Assembly (NCBI GenBank): GCA_964523405.1 | Contig: CAZGAQ010000023.1 | Location: forward strand, 1 to 64,000 | DNA from: CAZGAQ01 sp964523405 | GTDB taxonomy: Bacteria > Planctomycetota > Phycisphaerae > UBA1845 > Fen-1342 | DNA length: 64,000 bases | Direction: 5' to 3' | Shown here: positions 52,776-61,416 of the stretch, piece by piece | How the letters are laid out: each line of letters opens with the position of its first letter | How positions within the stretch are numbered: position 1 is the first letter of the stretch | Notes under the pieces: model-generated | Database searches by the model: none | What the model was told of the DNA's origin: nothing | The model's input: the letters and a program-made list of their open reading frames with translations, nothing else | Program-made: the position numbers and the translations under genes

Positions 52776-55052
52776 ATGAGTACTGTTGGTGATGCTCAAC
52801 CCATCGTGCTGACTGCACCTGCATCTCCGGCTGCGCTGTCTGCGGCGGCGGCCCCGGCGACCGCGCCCTCGATGGCGACGGCCTTCACCGCGGGCGACGT
52901 CTGGCGGGTGATCAAGCAGCGCAAGCTGTTGATTGCGGTCACGTTCGTGGTGCTGTATTTGCTGGTCGGCGCCGCGACGGCGCTGGTCTACCGGTTTGCG
53001 CCGCAGTACGTGAGCGAGGCCTACGTCAAACTGATCCCGCCGATGCAATCGAACTACAGCGAGCAGATCCTGCCGCGCGACTACATTCTGCACTCGCTCT
53101 CCACAGAGGCCGCGCGCTTTCGCGATCCGGCGCTGCTGATGGACGTGCTCAAGCGCCCGGAAATCAAGGGGACCACGTACTACAAGTGGTTCGGTGACAA
53201 CTTCGAGGAGTGCCTCAAAGACTTTCGGGACCGCCTGTCGGTTACGCCGGTGCGCGACAGCTACCTGATCCGGGTTGCGATCGGCCTGAAGGACAAGACC
53301 GAAGCCACCAACATCGTCAACACGCTGGTGCAGCAGGCCGTGTCGAAATCCCAGTTCCGCCTGACGGAGGAAGGCAAAGACCGGCTCAACAGCCTGAAGA
53401 ACCGCCGGGCGGACAAGGAAAAGCAACTGACGGCCACGCGGGACCGCATCGCCAGTGCGCGGCAGCGCCGCGACATGCCGGCCCTCGAGTCGGACCGCGA
53501 AGTGCAGAGCGAGATGATCGCGATGCTGAATAACACCTCCGCGGAGCTGCGCACGCGGGCGGCGGATGTGCAGGCCCAGTTGGACTCGGTCCATGGACGG
53601 GATTACCGCACGCTGCCGCTGTCCGCGGAAATGAAGGTGATTGTCGAGTCCGATCCCGTGCTGCGCTACTACCGCCAGCAGGTGGAGACGCTCGACGTGC
53701 AGATTGAGGCCGCGCGCCGGACGGTCGGCGAGAACCACCGCTCGATGGAGGTCATGCGCCAGCAGCGGGAGAGCTATGCCCGCCTGGAGGCCGCGCGGCG
53801 CGAGGAGCTGATCGACGATCTGAAGAGCCGCCAGATGGAGTCGCTCAGCCAGGAGCAGGCCCGCGTGCGCAACATGCAGGCGGAAATCGGTGAGCAGCTG
53901 GCGCAGCGTGAAGCTACGCTGAAGGACCTGGATCAGACGATTCAGGACCTGAAGGGCCTCGAAGAGGACGAAAAGCTGCTGCAGGGTGAACTCGAGGCCA
54001 TCGGCAAGTCCGTGCTTGAGGTGGAAGGTCAGGTGGGGGTGACCGAGAAGGAAGGCAAGCTCCAGATCGCGATCGCGGCCCGCGATGCGGTATCGCCCTC
54101 GCGGCCCGAATTCGTCACGTGGTTGGGTGGCGGGGGTGTGCTCTGCTTGCTGGTGGCCGTGGGGTTGGCCTTCCTGCGGGAAGTGACCGATCAGGCCATT
54201 CGGACACCCGTGGACGTGGCCCGCCACGGTGGCCTGTCGGTGCTCGGCAGCGTACCACTACTCGACGAAGAGGAAGAGACGGATATTGCCGAGCTCGAGC
54301 AGGTGACCCGCCGCGCGCCGCAGTCGCTGATTGCCGAGTCGTTCCGGCAGATTCGGGCGCATCTGGCGTACAGCGGTCCGCTGGCGTCGCAGCGCACGCT
54401 CCTCATCACCAGCCCACGGCCCGAGGACGGCAAGACCGCGGTTGCGATCAACCTGGCGGTCACGTTCGCCCAGAGCAATCAACGCGTCCTGCTGGTTGAC
54501 GCCAACTTCCGGCGCCCGGGCGTGCGCCGCGCCTTTGCCGGCACGCGCGCCGAAGGCCTTTGCAACGTGCTGGTCGGACAGATGGCGCTCGACCAGGCCA
54601 TCGTCCATACCGAACTCCCGAACCTGGATGTGCTGGGCAGTGGCCCGCTGCCGCCGAATCCCGGCGAGCTGCTGGGCTCGCCCCAGATGCGGGAGCTGCT
54701 CAAGCTCGTCGCCGGCAAGTACGACCGAGTGGTGGTTGACGGCCCGCCGTGCCTGTTGGTGAGCGATGCGTTGGTCATCGCGACGCAGGTGGATGCGGTC
54801 GTGCTCGTGGCTCGTGCGGTCCACGGCACCAAGGGCACGCTCCGCCGCGCGCGCGAGCAACTCCAGCGCATCGGCGCCCGCGTGATTGGCGCCGTGCTCA
54901 ACGGTGTGCGGGCGCAGCCGGGCGGCTACTTCAAGCAGCAATACCGCGAGTTCTACGAGTATCGGGAAGAGGAAGCGACGGCGCCGCGCTTGCCAGCCGA
55001 TCAGCCGGCAGCGCTCGAGCGCGGGCCGGCGGACGACGACCGCCAGACCTGA
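52776..55052 (+). CDS. Wzc-like chain-length regulator / bacterial tyrosine kinase
   Basis: 758 residues. An N-terminal Wzz domain is bracketed by membrane helices (about 52-74 and 450-468), with a long coiled coil (about 200-430) between. The C-terminal cytoplasmic kinase domain has Walker A PEDGKTAVAINLA (near 549), Walker A' VLLVDANFRRPG (near 572), where the second Asp of the usual DxD is Asn, and Walker B VVDGPP (near 652). The tail YFKQQYREFYEYREEE is a Tyr cluster for autophosphorylation. It controls polymer length and export through the Wza-like protein. Confidence 0.92.
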   Translation: MSTVGDAQPIVLTAPASPAALSAAAAPATAPSMATAFTAGDVWRVIKQRKLLIAVTFVVLYLLVGAATALVYRFAPQYVSEAYVKLIPPMQSNYSEQILPRDYILHSLSTEAARFRDPALLMDVLKRPEIKGTTYYKWFGDNFEECLKDFRDRLSVTPVRDSYLIRVAIGLKDKTEATNIVNTLVQQAVSKSQFRLTEEGKDRLNSLKNRRADKEKQLTATRDRIASARQRRDMPALESDREVQSEMIAMLNNTSAELRTRAADVQAQLDSVHGRDYRTLPLSAEMKVIVESDPVLRYYRQQVETLDVQIEAARRTVGENHRSMEVMRQQRESYARLEAARREELIDDLKSRQMESLSQEQARVRNMQAEIGEQLAQREATLKDLDQTIQDLKGLEEDEKLLQGELEAIGKSVLEVEGQVGVTEKEGKLQIAIAARDAVSPSRPEFVTWLGGGGVLCLLVAVGLAFLREVTDQAIRTPVDVARHGGLSVLGSVPLLDEEEETDIAELEQVTRRAPQSLIAESFRQIRAHLAYSGPLASQRTLLITSPRPEDGKTAVAINLAVTFAQSNQRVLLVDANFRRPGVRRAFAGTRAEGLCNVLVGQMALDQAIVHTELPNLDVLGSGPLPPNPGELLGSPQMRELLKLVAGKYDRVVVDGPPCLLVSDALVIATQVDAVVLVARAVHGTKGTLRRAREQLQRIGARVIGAVLNGVRAQPGGYFKQQYREFYEYREEEATAPRLPADQPAALERGPADDDRQT

Positions 55053-55144
55053 CGCGGCCCGGTCCGCGCGGCTCCGTCCGGGCCGGCGTGCCACGCGCGC
55101 GGGCGGCGCTGCCGACGGAAACGGCGTGGACACACGAGGTCCAC

Positions 55145-55918
55145 ATGGACCGCAATATCAAACTCGTGCTGGCCTACGACGGCACCGAGTTTCACGGCTG
55201 GCAGCGACAAGCCGGTGTGCGGACCGTTCAGGCCGTCGTCGAGGACGTGCTGCGCCACATCCTGCGACACCCTTTGCATGTCGATGGGGCCAGCCGCACG
55301 GATGCCGGTGTCCACGCCCGTGGACAAGTGGCCCGGGTTGTGACCGCCGCGCCCATCCCCGTGGAGAATCTGCGCCGCGCGGCCGGACACCACCTGCCGC
55401 CCGATGTCGCGCTGGTTCACGCTGAGCTGGCCGCCCCCGACTTTCATCCCCGCGCGGCCCTCGGCAAGCTCTATCGCTACCGCCTCTTCAACGCCGTGCG
55501 GCGCCCCGTGGAGGTCCTGCAGGGGCGCTATGCCTGGCACGTCTGGTACCCGCTGGACCTGGAGCGCATGCGTGCGGCCGCGGCACTCCTCGTCGGCACG
55601 CACGATTTCGCGGCCTTCGCTTCGCAGGGGGCGCCGCGCCAGACGACGGTGCGGACCGTGCAGCGGATCGGCATCCGGCGCTGTGTCGATGAAGTGCTGA
55701 TCGACGTCGCAGGCGACGGCTTCCTGTACAATCAAGTCCGCAACATGGTGGGTACGCTGTTCGAGGTCGGTCGCGGACACTGGCCACCGGAGCGCGTGTC
55801 CGAGATCCTTGCTTCGCGCGACCGAAGTCATGCCTCGATTACCGCCCCGGCGCACGGGCTGTGCCTGCAATGGGTCTGCTATGGTCCGGCCCCGGAGATT
55901 CGCGATGGAGCTGTCTGA
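55145..55918 (+). CDS. truA: tRNA pseudouridine synthase A
   Basis: 257 residues; makes pseudouridine at positions 38-40 of tRNA anticodon stems. Catalytic Asp53 lies in GASRTDAGVHARGQ. The beginning KLVLAYDGTEFHGWQRQ and the GDGFLYNQVRNMVGTL segment are diagnostic. The gene follows the Wzc gene by about 90 bases and overlaps the SDR gene by 14 bases. Confidence 0.96.
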   Translation: MDRNIKLVLAYDGTEFHGWQRQAGVRTVQAVVEDVLRHILRHPLHVDGASRTDAGVHARGQVARVVTAAPIPVENLRRAAGHHLPPDVALVHAELAAPDFHPRAALGKLYRYRLFNAVRRPVEVLQGRYAWHVWYPLDLERMRAAAALLVGTHDFAAFASQGAPRQTTVRTVQRIGIRRCVDEVLIDVAGDGFLYNQVRNMVGTLFEVGRGHWPPERVSEILASRDRSHASITAPAHGLCLQWVCYGPAPEIRDGAV

Positions 55919-56639
55919 ACGCGTTGTCCTGGTGACCGGTGCGGCCCGCCGCATCGGCCGGGCAATTGCGGTGCGGCTGGCGCGCGCCGGCGCCCGGATC
56001 GCTGTCCACACGCGCTCGTCGGTGGCCGACGCGGAGGAGACCGTGCGCCTCTGTCGCGCCGCTGGCGGCGACGGCATGGTGTTTCCGGCCGATCTGGCGG
56101 ACGTGGCGCAGACGCGCGCCCTGGTGCCGGCGGTCCTGCGGCAGTTCGGGCGCCTGGACGTGCTCATCAACAATGCCGCCGAATTTCGGCCGCAGACGGT
56201 CGCGCTGTTCTCGCTGGCCGACTGGGAGCGCACGCTGCAGGTCAACCTCACGGCGCCGATGCTCCTGGTGCACGCGGCCCACACCACCCTGCGGCAGGCG
56301 GGCGGGCGCGTCATCAACCTGTGCGATGCGGCGACGACGCACCCCTGGCCCGACCATCTGGCGTACATGATCTCGAAAGGGGCGCTCGACACGCTGACGC
56401 GCGTGCTCGCGCGGGCGCTGGCTCCCGAGGTCAACGTGATCGGGATCGCCCCGGGCGTGGCGGCCTGGCCGGAGGGCTATGACGACGCAACGCGTGCGCG
56501 CCTGGTCGCCAAGGTCCCGCTGCGGCGCGCGGGGACGCCGGAGGATGTCGCCGCGGCGGTACATTTCGCACTGGCGGAGGGCGACTATCTGACGGGCGTC
56601 ATTCTCCCGGTGGACGGTGGCCGCCATGTGGCGGGATAG
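55905..56639 (+). CDS. Short-chain dehydrogenase, pteridine-reductase-like (PTR1/FolM type)
   Basis: 244 residues. NADPH motif TGAARRIGRAI (11-21) has the TGxxxR form typical of pteridine reductases. The catalytic Ser of ordinary SDRs is replaced by Asp141, with Tyr154 and Lys158 after it. This Asp-Tyr-Lys set and spacing match Leishmania PTR1 (Asp181, Tyr194, Lys198). A pterin or folate reductase role is therefore likely. GGAG precedes the ATG at 55905 inside truA, so the two are translationally coupled. Confidence 0.88.
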   Translation: MELSERVVLVTGAARRIGRAIAVRLARAGARIAVHTRSSVADAEETVRLCRAAGGDGMVFPADLADVAQTRALVPAVLRQFGRLDVLINNAAEFRPQTVALFSLADWERTLQVNLTAPMLLVHAAHTTLRQAGGRVINLCDAATTHPWPDHLAYMISKGALDTLTRVLARALAPEVNVIGIAPGVAAWPEGYDDATRARLVAKVPLRRAGTPEDVAAAVHFALAEGDYLTGVILPVDGGRHVAG

Positions 56640-56673
56640 ATGCCGAGGCCGTCCGCAGCACGGTGGGACGGCT

Positions 56674-56679
56674 TATAAT
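56674..56679 (+). promoter_or_regulatory. Candidate -10 box
   Basis: A perfect TATAAT, 61 bases before the start at 56740. The -35 region has no TTGACA-like hexamer. Confidence 0.45.
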
Positions 56680-56739
56680 CTGGAGTTGGGGGTTTGGCGC
56701 TGGGCCGGCCAGGCCGGCGCCCGTGCGACGAGGTCAGCC

Positions 56740-58449
56740 ATGAAGTCGATGACAACCGCTGCGAATCGGGGACGAGGTCGTGTTGGCCTCCCGTTGCTGG
56801 TACTGGGCCTGGTGGTTTGGGGAGCGGTCTCGTCCAGTGCCCAGATGGCCCTGGATACGCGCGTGAACAACTTCGTGAGTCAGGATGGCCGCCTGCTGGA
56901 TGCCAATCCTGCGCTGCGCGGTGGCCGATTCAACGCCGGTCGACCGGTATCGCCGCTGATGAGCGGTAACCTGTTTGCCACGGGCAACGTCGGGCGCGGG
57001 CTGTCGTTGCAGAGCTACTCGCCCATCGGCTCGCCCATGGCGTTTCGTGCGCCTCTGGGCACCGCGACGCTTTCGAACTTCCGGCGCGACTCGGTCAGTG
57101 TTTACGACGTCGGCGCTCCGTTAGGATCGGTTCCCTTGGCGCAGCCGTACTATGACCCGTCCACGAGTGTCTACACCGGCAATTACCTGCGCTCGCTGGG
57201 GAATCTGGGGGCGCCCTCGTCGCCCGGCACGCGGCGCATCCCCGGTCTCGATGCCCGCGTCGGCGTCCTGGATAGCCAGAGCAATCTGACTGCGCCGCCG
57301 CGCGTTTCGCCGGGTGCTACACCGCAGCAGCCGAGCCCGGCGCCCTACCTGTCGAGCAGCCTGTTTGGGCCGGGTGCGTCGCCCCCGCGCGTACCGCTGA
57401 CCGGAGAAGAGCTTTCCGGTGCTGTTCCGCCGTGGCGTCGCGAGAGTGGTGCCGACGTTGGCCCCGCGGCCCTGCGGGAGGCCGGACGTCCGACGCGTGC
57501 GGAGGGCGAACCGCGTGGAGCGCTGGACGTCCTGTTGCGCGGCGGGACGAACCAGATCCGGCCCGAGCAGCGCGCGACGTCCCCTTCCTGGGCCGGCGGC
57601 TGGCAAGGGGGCACCTATCGGCCCGGCCTGCTCGTGCCGGAACCAGCGCCGGCGGTGCCGCCGACCACGGTCGTGCCGGGCGAGCCGCGCTTCGTGGATC
57701 CGACGGTGTTGCCGGGATATGACGTTTTCAACGATATGCGCCTGGCGATCGCGTACTCGGCGAATCCCGGGGCGCAGTGGGTGCAGGACATGGAACGCGC
57801 CGCGCAGGGTGGCGCGGAAGCCGCCCCCAGGTTGCCCGACCAAACGGCGCGCGACACGCGTGCACACCTGGAGCAAATGCTGAGCACGCCCGTCAAGTCG
57901 CTCACCGGACGCGGGGCCTCGGCGCTCAACGATACGCTGCTGAAAGCCGAGGCCGCCATGCAGATCGGGCACTATCAGGAGGCGGCGGATCGCTATGCGG
58001 CGGCCGGCGCCCTGGATCGTTCGAACCCGCTGCCGCTGATCGGCGAAGGACATGCGCTGCTGGCGGCTGGCTCGTACAACTCGGCGGCCGACGCACTTGT
58101 CCGGGGCTTCACCCTGTTTCCGGAGACCGCGCGTTTCACCTTTGATCTGCGCGAGTTCATGGGTAGCGGGGAGCAGATCGATCTGCGACGGGCAGACCTG
58201 ATGCGCCGCCTCGATCAGCGTGAGAATCCGCAACTGCGCTTCCTGCTGGGCTATCTGGAATATCACACGGGGGATCGCGAGCGCGGCCTGGCTGACCTGC
58301 GCCGCGCCGCCGCCGCCGATCGCAGCGGCTCGCTGATTTCGCGCTACCCGGCCATGTTGCGGGGCGAAGGTACGTTGCCGCCGCCGCAGCCGGTGCCGGT
58401 GCCTGAACCGACCCGGCCGGTGCCGGCCGACGCGCCGCAACCCGGGTAG
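56740..58449 (+). CDS. Secreted protein with C-terminal TPR-like region, function unknown
   Basis: 569 residues. Signal peptide about 1-36 (ending VSSSAQ). The middle (about 40-370) is rich in Gly, Pro, Ser and Arg and looks disordered, with phrases such as RLLDANPALRGGRFNAGRPVS that resemble an outer-membrane or surface protein start. The last 190 residues hold TPR-like helices (about 405-530; LLKAEAAMQIGHYQEAADRYA...GEGHALLAAGSYNSAADAL). A Pro-rich tail ends it. GAGG precedes the ATG, and TATAAT lies upstream. No family recognised. Confidence 0.75.
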   Translation: MKSMTTAANRGRGRVGLPLLVLGLVVWGAVSSSAQMALDTRVNNFVSQDGRLLDANPALRGGRFNAGRPVSPLMSGNLFATGNVGRGLSLQSYSPIGSPMAFRAPLGTATLSNFRRDSVSVYDVGAPLGSVPLAQPYYDPSTSVYTGNYLRSLGNLGAPSSPGTRRIPGLDARVGVLDSQSNLTAPPRVSPGATPQQPSPAPYLSSSLFGPGASPPRVPLTGEELSGAVPPWRRESGADVGPAALREAGRPTRAEGEPRGALDVLLRGGTNQIRPEQRATSPSWAGGWQGGTYRPGLLVPEPAPAVPPTTVVPGEPRFVDPTVLPGYDVFNDMRLAIAYSANPGAQWVQDMERAAQGGAEAAPRLPDQTARDTRAHLEQMLSTPVKSLTGRGASALNDTLLKAEAAMQIGHYQEAADRYAAAGALDRSNPLPLIGEGHALLAAGSYNSAADALVRGFTLFPETARFTFDLREFMGSGEQIDLRRADLMRRLDQRENPQLRFLLGYLEYHTGDRERGLADLRRAAAADRSGSLISRYPAMLRGEGTLPPPQPVPVPEPTRPVPADAPQPG

Positions 58450-58588
58450 GAACCGCCGGAGCCCGGCGCGGCGCCCCGGGGCCTTGAGACGGCCGCTGCG
58501 GACCGAGTCGGGCGCGAGGCGGGTGGGCGAGACGCGCGAGCTGACTTCGGGTATGCTACGTACTCGCGTTTAGCCCGAGGAACATGCA

Positions 58589-59218
58589 ATGACCCGGATC
58601 TTGTTTGTGCTGGTGTGGCCTGCTGTCGCGGTGCTGGCGGGCTGTGCCGACTCCGTGGGGAATGTCGCGGCGCGCCAGCCGCAGCAACAGCGCGTGATCG
58701 AAGGCGCTGCGCCCGACGAAGTACTAGCCGAGGGACAGGCGATTCTGCAGCGCGAGTTCGGCCGCGTCTCCGTAGACCGTGCGGCGCGCCGCATCGTCAC
58801 GGCACCCGTCGAGTACACGACATCCCGCGACAGCGGCACGGCGCGCGACCTGGTGCGTGGCAGTTCCACGATGCGGCGGTCGGCGACGCTGGATGTTGGG
58901 CGGCGTGGGGACGTGACGGTTGTGCGCCTGAGTGTCGATGTCGAGCGGCAGGACACGCAACGCCAGACGGTCATGCACCCGCAGGGCCATCGGCTGAGCG
59001 ACACGCCCGGTAGTGAAACACCGACGGATCGGGACGCTGCCACGACCGAGCGGCAGAACACGGTCTGGACGCGCGTCCGGCGCGACACCGGCCTGGAGCG
59101 CGCCTTGCTGGACGAACTGCGGGAACGATTTGCCCGGCGGGCCGAGGAGGCGGCTGGTACCGCGCCCCCGACCACCGCGCCGACAGCGCCCGCACCAACC
59201 CCGTCAACGCCCGACTAG
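58589..59218 (+). CDS. Predicted lipoprotein, function unknown
   Basis: 209 residues with the lipobox VAVLAGC (Cys19). The mature part has a small alpha/beta region (EVLAEGQAILQREFGRVSVD...TLDVGRRGDVTVVRLSVDVERQ), then a basic helix LLDELRERFARRAEE and a Pro/Thr tail. No family recognised. It ends 15 bases before glyA. Confidence 0.72.
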   Translation: MTRILFVLVWPAVAVLAGCADSVGNVAARQPQQQRVIEGAAPDEVLAEGQAILQREFGRVSVDRAARRIVTAPVEYTTSRDSGTARDLVRGSSTMRRSATLDVGRRGDVTVVRLSVDVERQDTQRQTVMHPQGHRLSDTPGSETPTDRDAATTERQNTVWTRVRRDTGLERALLDELRERFARRAEEAAGTAPPTTAPTAPAPTPSTPD

Positions 59219-59233
59219 CTGCGAGGAATCCGC

Positions 59234-60493
59234 ATGCCGAATCTGCAGGCTCTCCCGTTGTCCGAAGTCGATGCCCAGGTTGCCGAGATCATTCGCCGCG
59301 AGGAAGACCGGCAGCAGAACACGCTCGAACTCATCGCGTCAGAGAACCATGTTTCCGTCGCGGTGCGCACCGCGGCTGGCTCCGTGTTCACCAACAAATA
59401 TGCCGAAGGGTATCCGGGTAAGCGTTACTACGGCGGCTGCGTGAACATGGACGCGGTCGAGGATCTGGCCCGCGAACGCGCCAAGCAGCTCTTCGGGGCC
59501 GCGCATGCCAACGTGCAGCCACACTCCGGCGCGCAAGCGAACACGGCCGTCTTCATGGCGACGCTCAAGCCTGGCGAGACCATCCTGTCGCTGGACCTCG
59601 CACATGGCGGGCACCTCACGCACGGGCTGAAGGTCAACTTCAGCGGTACGATGTACAAGATCGTGCCCTACGGCGTCGAGCGCGACACCGAACGGGTCAG
59701 CATGAACACCGTCCGGCAGCTCGCCCGCGAGCACAAACCGCAGCTCATCATCTGCGGCGCGTCGGCCTATCCGCGGACGATCGACTTTGCGGCGTTCGCC
59801 GAGATCGCCCGTGAGGTGGGCGCCAAGCTCATGGCGGACATCGCCCACATCGCCGGGTTGGTCGCGACCGGTCTGCATCCGTCGAGCATCCCGCACGCCG
59901 ACTTCACGACGACGACCACACACAAGACGCTGCGTGGCCCGCGTGGCGGCCTCATCCTGTGCAGCGCCGAGAATGCGGCCCTGATCGACAAGTGGATCTT
60001 CCCCGGTACGCAGGGCGGGCCGCTCATGCACGCCATTGCGGCCAAGTGCGTCGCGTTCGGCGAGGCGTTGCGACCGGAGTTCAAGCAGTACCAGCAGCAG
60101 ATTCTGGCCAACGCCCAGGCGCTGGCGGCGGCCTTGCAGTCCAAGGGCTATCGCCTGGTATCGGGCGGTACGGACAACCACCTCATGCTCGTGGACTTGC
60201 GGGCGGTGCACCCGAACCTGACGGGACTGCAGGCCCAGAACTGGCTCGAGGCGGCCGGCATCATCTCGAACAAGAACATGATCCCATTCGACGAGCGCAA
60301 ACCCACACAGACCAGCGGACTGCGGCTGGGGACGCCGGCGCTGACCACGCGCGGGATGAAGGAACGGGAGATGGCCATCGTGGCCGACCTGATTCACCGG
60401 GCACTGTCGGCGGGTGAGGACGAGGTGGCCGGCGGCAAGGTGCGCGGTGGTGTCCGCGAGCTCTGTCAGCAGTTCCCGCTGTCGCATGCCTAG
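59234..60493 (+). CDS. glyA: Serine hydroxymethyltransferase
   Basis: 419 residues, the usual length. PLP enzyme converting serine and tetrahydrofolate to glycine and methylene-tetrahydrofolate. The PLP lysine lies in TTTTHKTLRGPRGG (near 228-241). The beginning RQQNTLELIASENH and the GKRYYGGC and HSGAQAN segments are diagnostic. GCGAGGAA precedes the ATG. One-carbon metabolism links it in theme, not in operon, to the pteridine-reductase-like gene upstream. Confidence 0.98.
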   Translation: MPNLQALPLSEVDAQVAEIIRREEDRQQNTLELIASENHVSVAVRTAAGSVFTNKYAEGYPGKRYYGGCVNMDAVEDLARERAKQLFGAAHANVQPHSGAQANTAVFMATLKPGETILSLDLAHGGHLTHGLKVNFSGTMYKIVPYGVERDTERVSMNTVRQLAREHKPQLIICGASAYPRTIDFAAFAEIAREVGAKLMADIAHIAGLVATGLHPSSIPHADFTTTTTHKTLRGPRGGLILCSAENAALIDKWIFPGTQGGPLMHAIAAKCVAFGEALRPEFKQYQQQILANAQALAAALQSKGYRLVSGGTDNHLMLVDLRAVHPNLTGLQAQNWLEAAGIISNKNMIPFDERKPTQTSGLRLGTPALTTRGMKEREMAIVADLIHRALSAGEDEVAGGKVRGGVRELCQQFPLSHA

Positions 60494-60508
60494 TGTGGTG
60501 CCTCACAA

Positions 60509-60601
60509 GAAGTTGCACACCACCAGGGTGGGGTGGGCGTCCCGCCCGCCCCGCGGCGGCCAAGATGGCCACGCCACCCGCGCGCAAGGTATTCCGAGGC
60601 A
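60509..60601 (+). repeat. 93-bp dispersed intergenic repeat, copy B
   Basis: Partner of the segment at 8697-8789 (minus), matching at 78 of 93 positions with no gaps. It begins GAAGTTGCACA, carries GGGCGTCCCGCCCGCC and GGCGGCCAAGATGGCC, and ends CCGAGGCA. It lies 16 bases after the glyA stop and runs into the 5' end of the next gene. Confidence 0.8.
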
Positions 60602-61322
60602 CCACCCTAGCGGCGCGTCCATCCGGATTACGGCTATAGGCCGTTGCGGGGCCGCGCTGCGGGGCCTGTCCCGTGGGGCGGGGCTGCTGGCGATCGCGGC
60701 GACCGGCGTACTGCTGGCCGGCTGCCAGGGCAGCGGGCGCATCGACGTCACGCCGCTGAATTACCGCGACATTGACCCGCCGGCGGCGCGGTTCAGCACG
60801 GTCGACCTGCAGCGCGCCGGCTGGTGGACCGACGAACAGGGCCAGGTGTGGATCGCGCTGGAGCGGGACGCGCCGCTCTTCCCGCTACCGCAGCACTTCG
60901 TGTTTCAGCTCTCTCTCGTGCTTGACGAGTTGCCGGCCGGCAAGGCGAAGAACTACCTGGTCAGCCAGCGCGAGCTGCGCGGGGTGGCGCGGCTGGGGCC
61001 CGCGCAGAGCCGGCTGGTGTCGATCGCCGGGATTGTCGCGCTGTACCGGGGTCCGGGTGATCACTTGCGCGGCAGTCTGCGGCTGGACGTCAGCCGGCAG
61101 GCACAGCAGCTTCTGGGCGGCTGGGCGCCGCCGGTGCGCTACCTGATGCTCGGCACCTTTGACGCGGTCCCTGATGACGGGCGTGGCCGGAAGATCGCCG
61201 CAGCGACGGAGGCCTACGGCTGGGAGCGAAAGCCGCCCGCGTCGGCACCGACGACGCGGCCCGCGACGAAGCCCGCCGCGGCGCCCGAGGCGGCGCAACC
61301 GGGGATGCAGCAGAGTGAGTGA
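60528..61322 (+). CDS. Predicted lipoprotein, function unknown; start unclear
   Basis: The coding part is clear from about 60660: a hydrophobic signal ending VLLAGC, then a mature protein of about 200 residues (VDLQRAGWWTDEQGQVWIALE, FVFQLSLVLDELPAGKAKNYLV, RYLMLGTFDAVPDDGRG) and a Pro/Ala tail. No ATG, GTG or TTG lies in frame between the 93-bp repeat and the signal. The nearest normal start is the GTG at 60528, inside the repeat, which would give an unusually long N-terminal region. A rare start codon such as ATT or CTG near 60615-60660 is the other option. No family recognised. Confidence 0.65.
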   Translation: MGWASRPPRGGQDGHATRAQGIPRHHPSGASIRITAIGRCGAALRGLSRGAGLLAIAATGVLLAGCQGSGRIDVTPLNYRDIDPPAARFSTVDLQRAGWWTDEQGQVWIALERDAPLFPLPQHFVFQLSLVLDELPAGKAKNYLVSQRELRGVARLGPAQSRLVSIAGIVALYRGPGDHLRGSLRLDVSRQAQQLLGGWAPPVRYLMLGTFDAVPDDGRGRKIAAATEAYGWERKPPASAPTTRPATKPAAAPEAAQPGMQQSE

Positions 61323-61328
61323 AACACC

Positions 61329-61358
61329 TTGCCGAGACGGACGGCGTGGGGGTATGGT
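61329..61358 (+). promoter_or_regulatory. Candidate promoter of the TlpA-like gene
   Basis: TTGCCG (61329-61334), 18 bases, TATGGT (61353-61358), 58 bases before the ATG at 61417. Moderate match. Confidence 0.4.
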
Positions 61359-61416
61359 TTGCGCTCTGGCGGCCGTTGGTACTCCCGTTTGGGCAGTTGC
61401 GTGTGAAGGAGCGACT

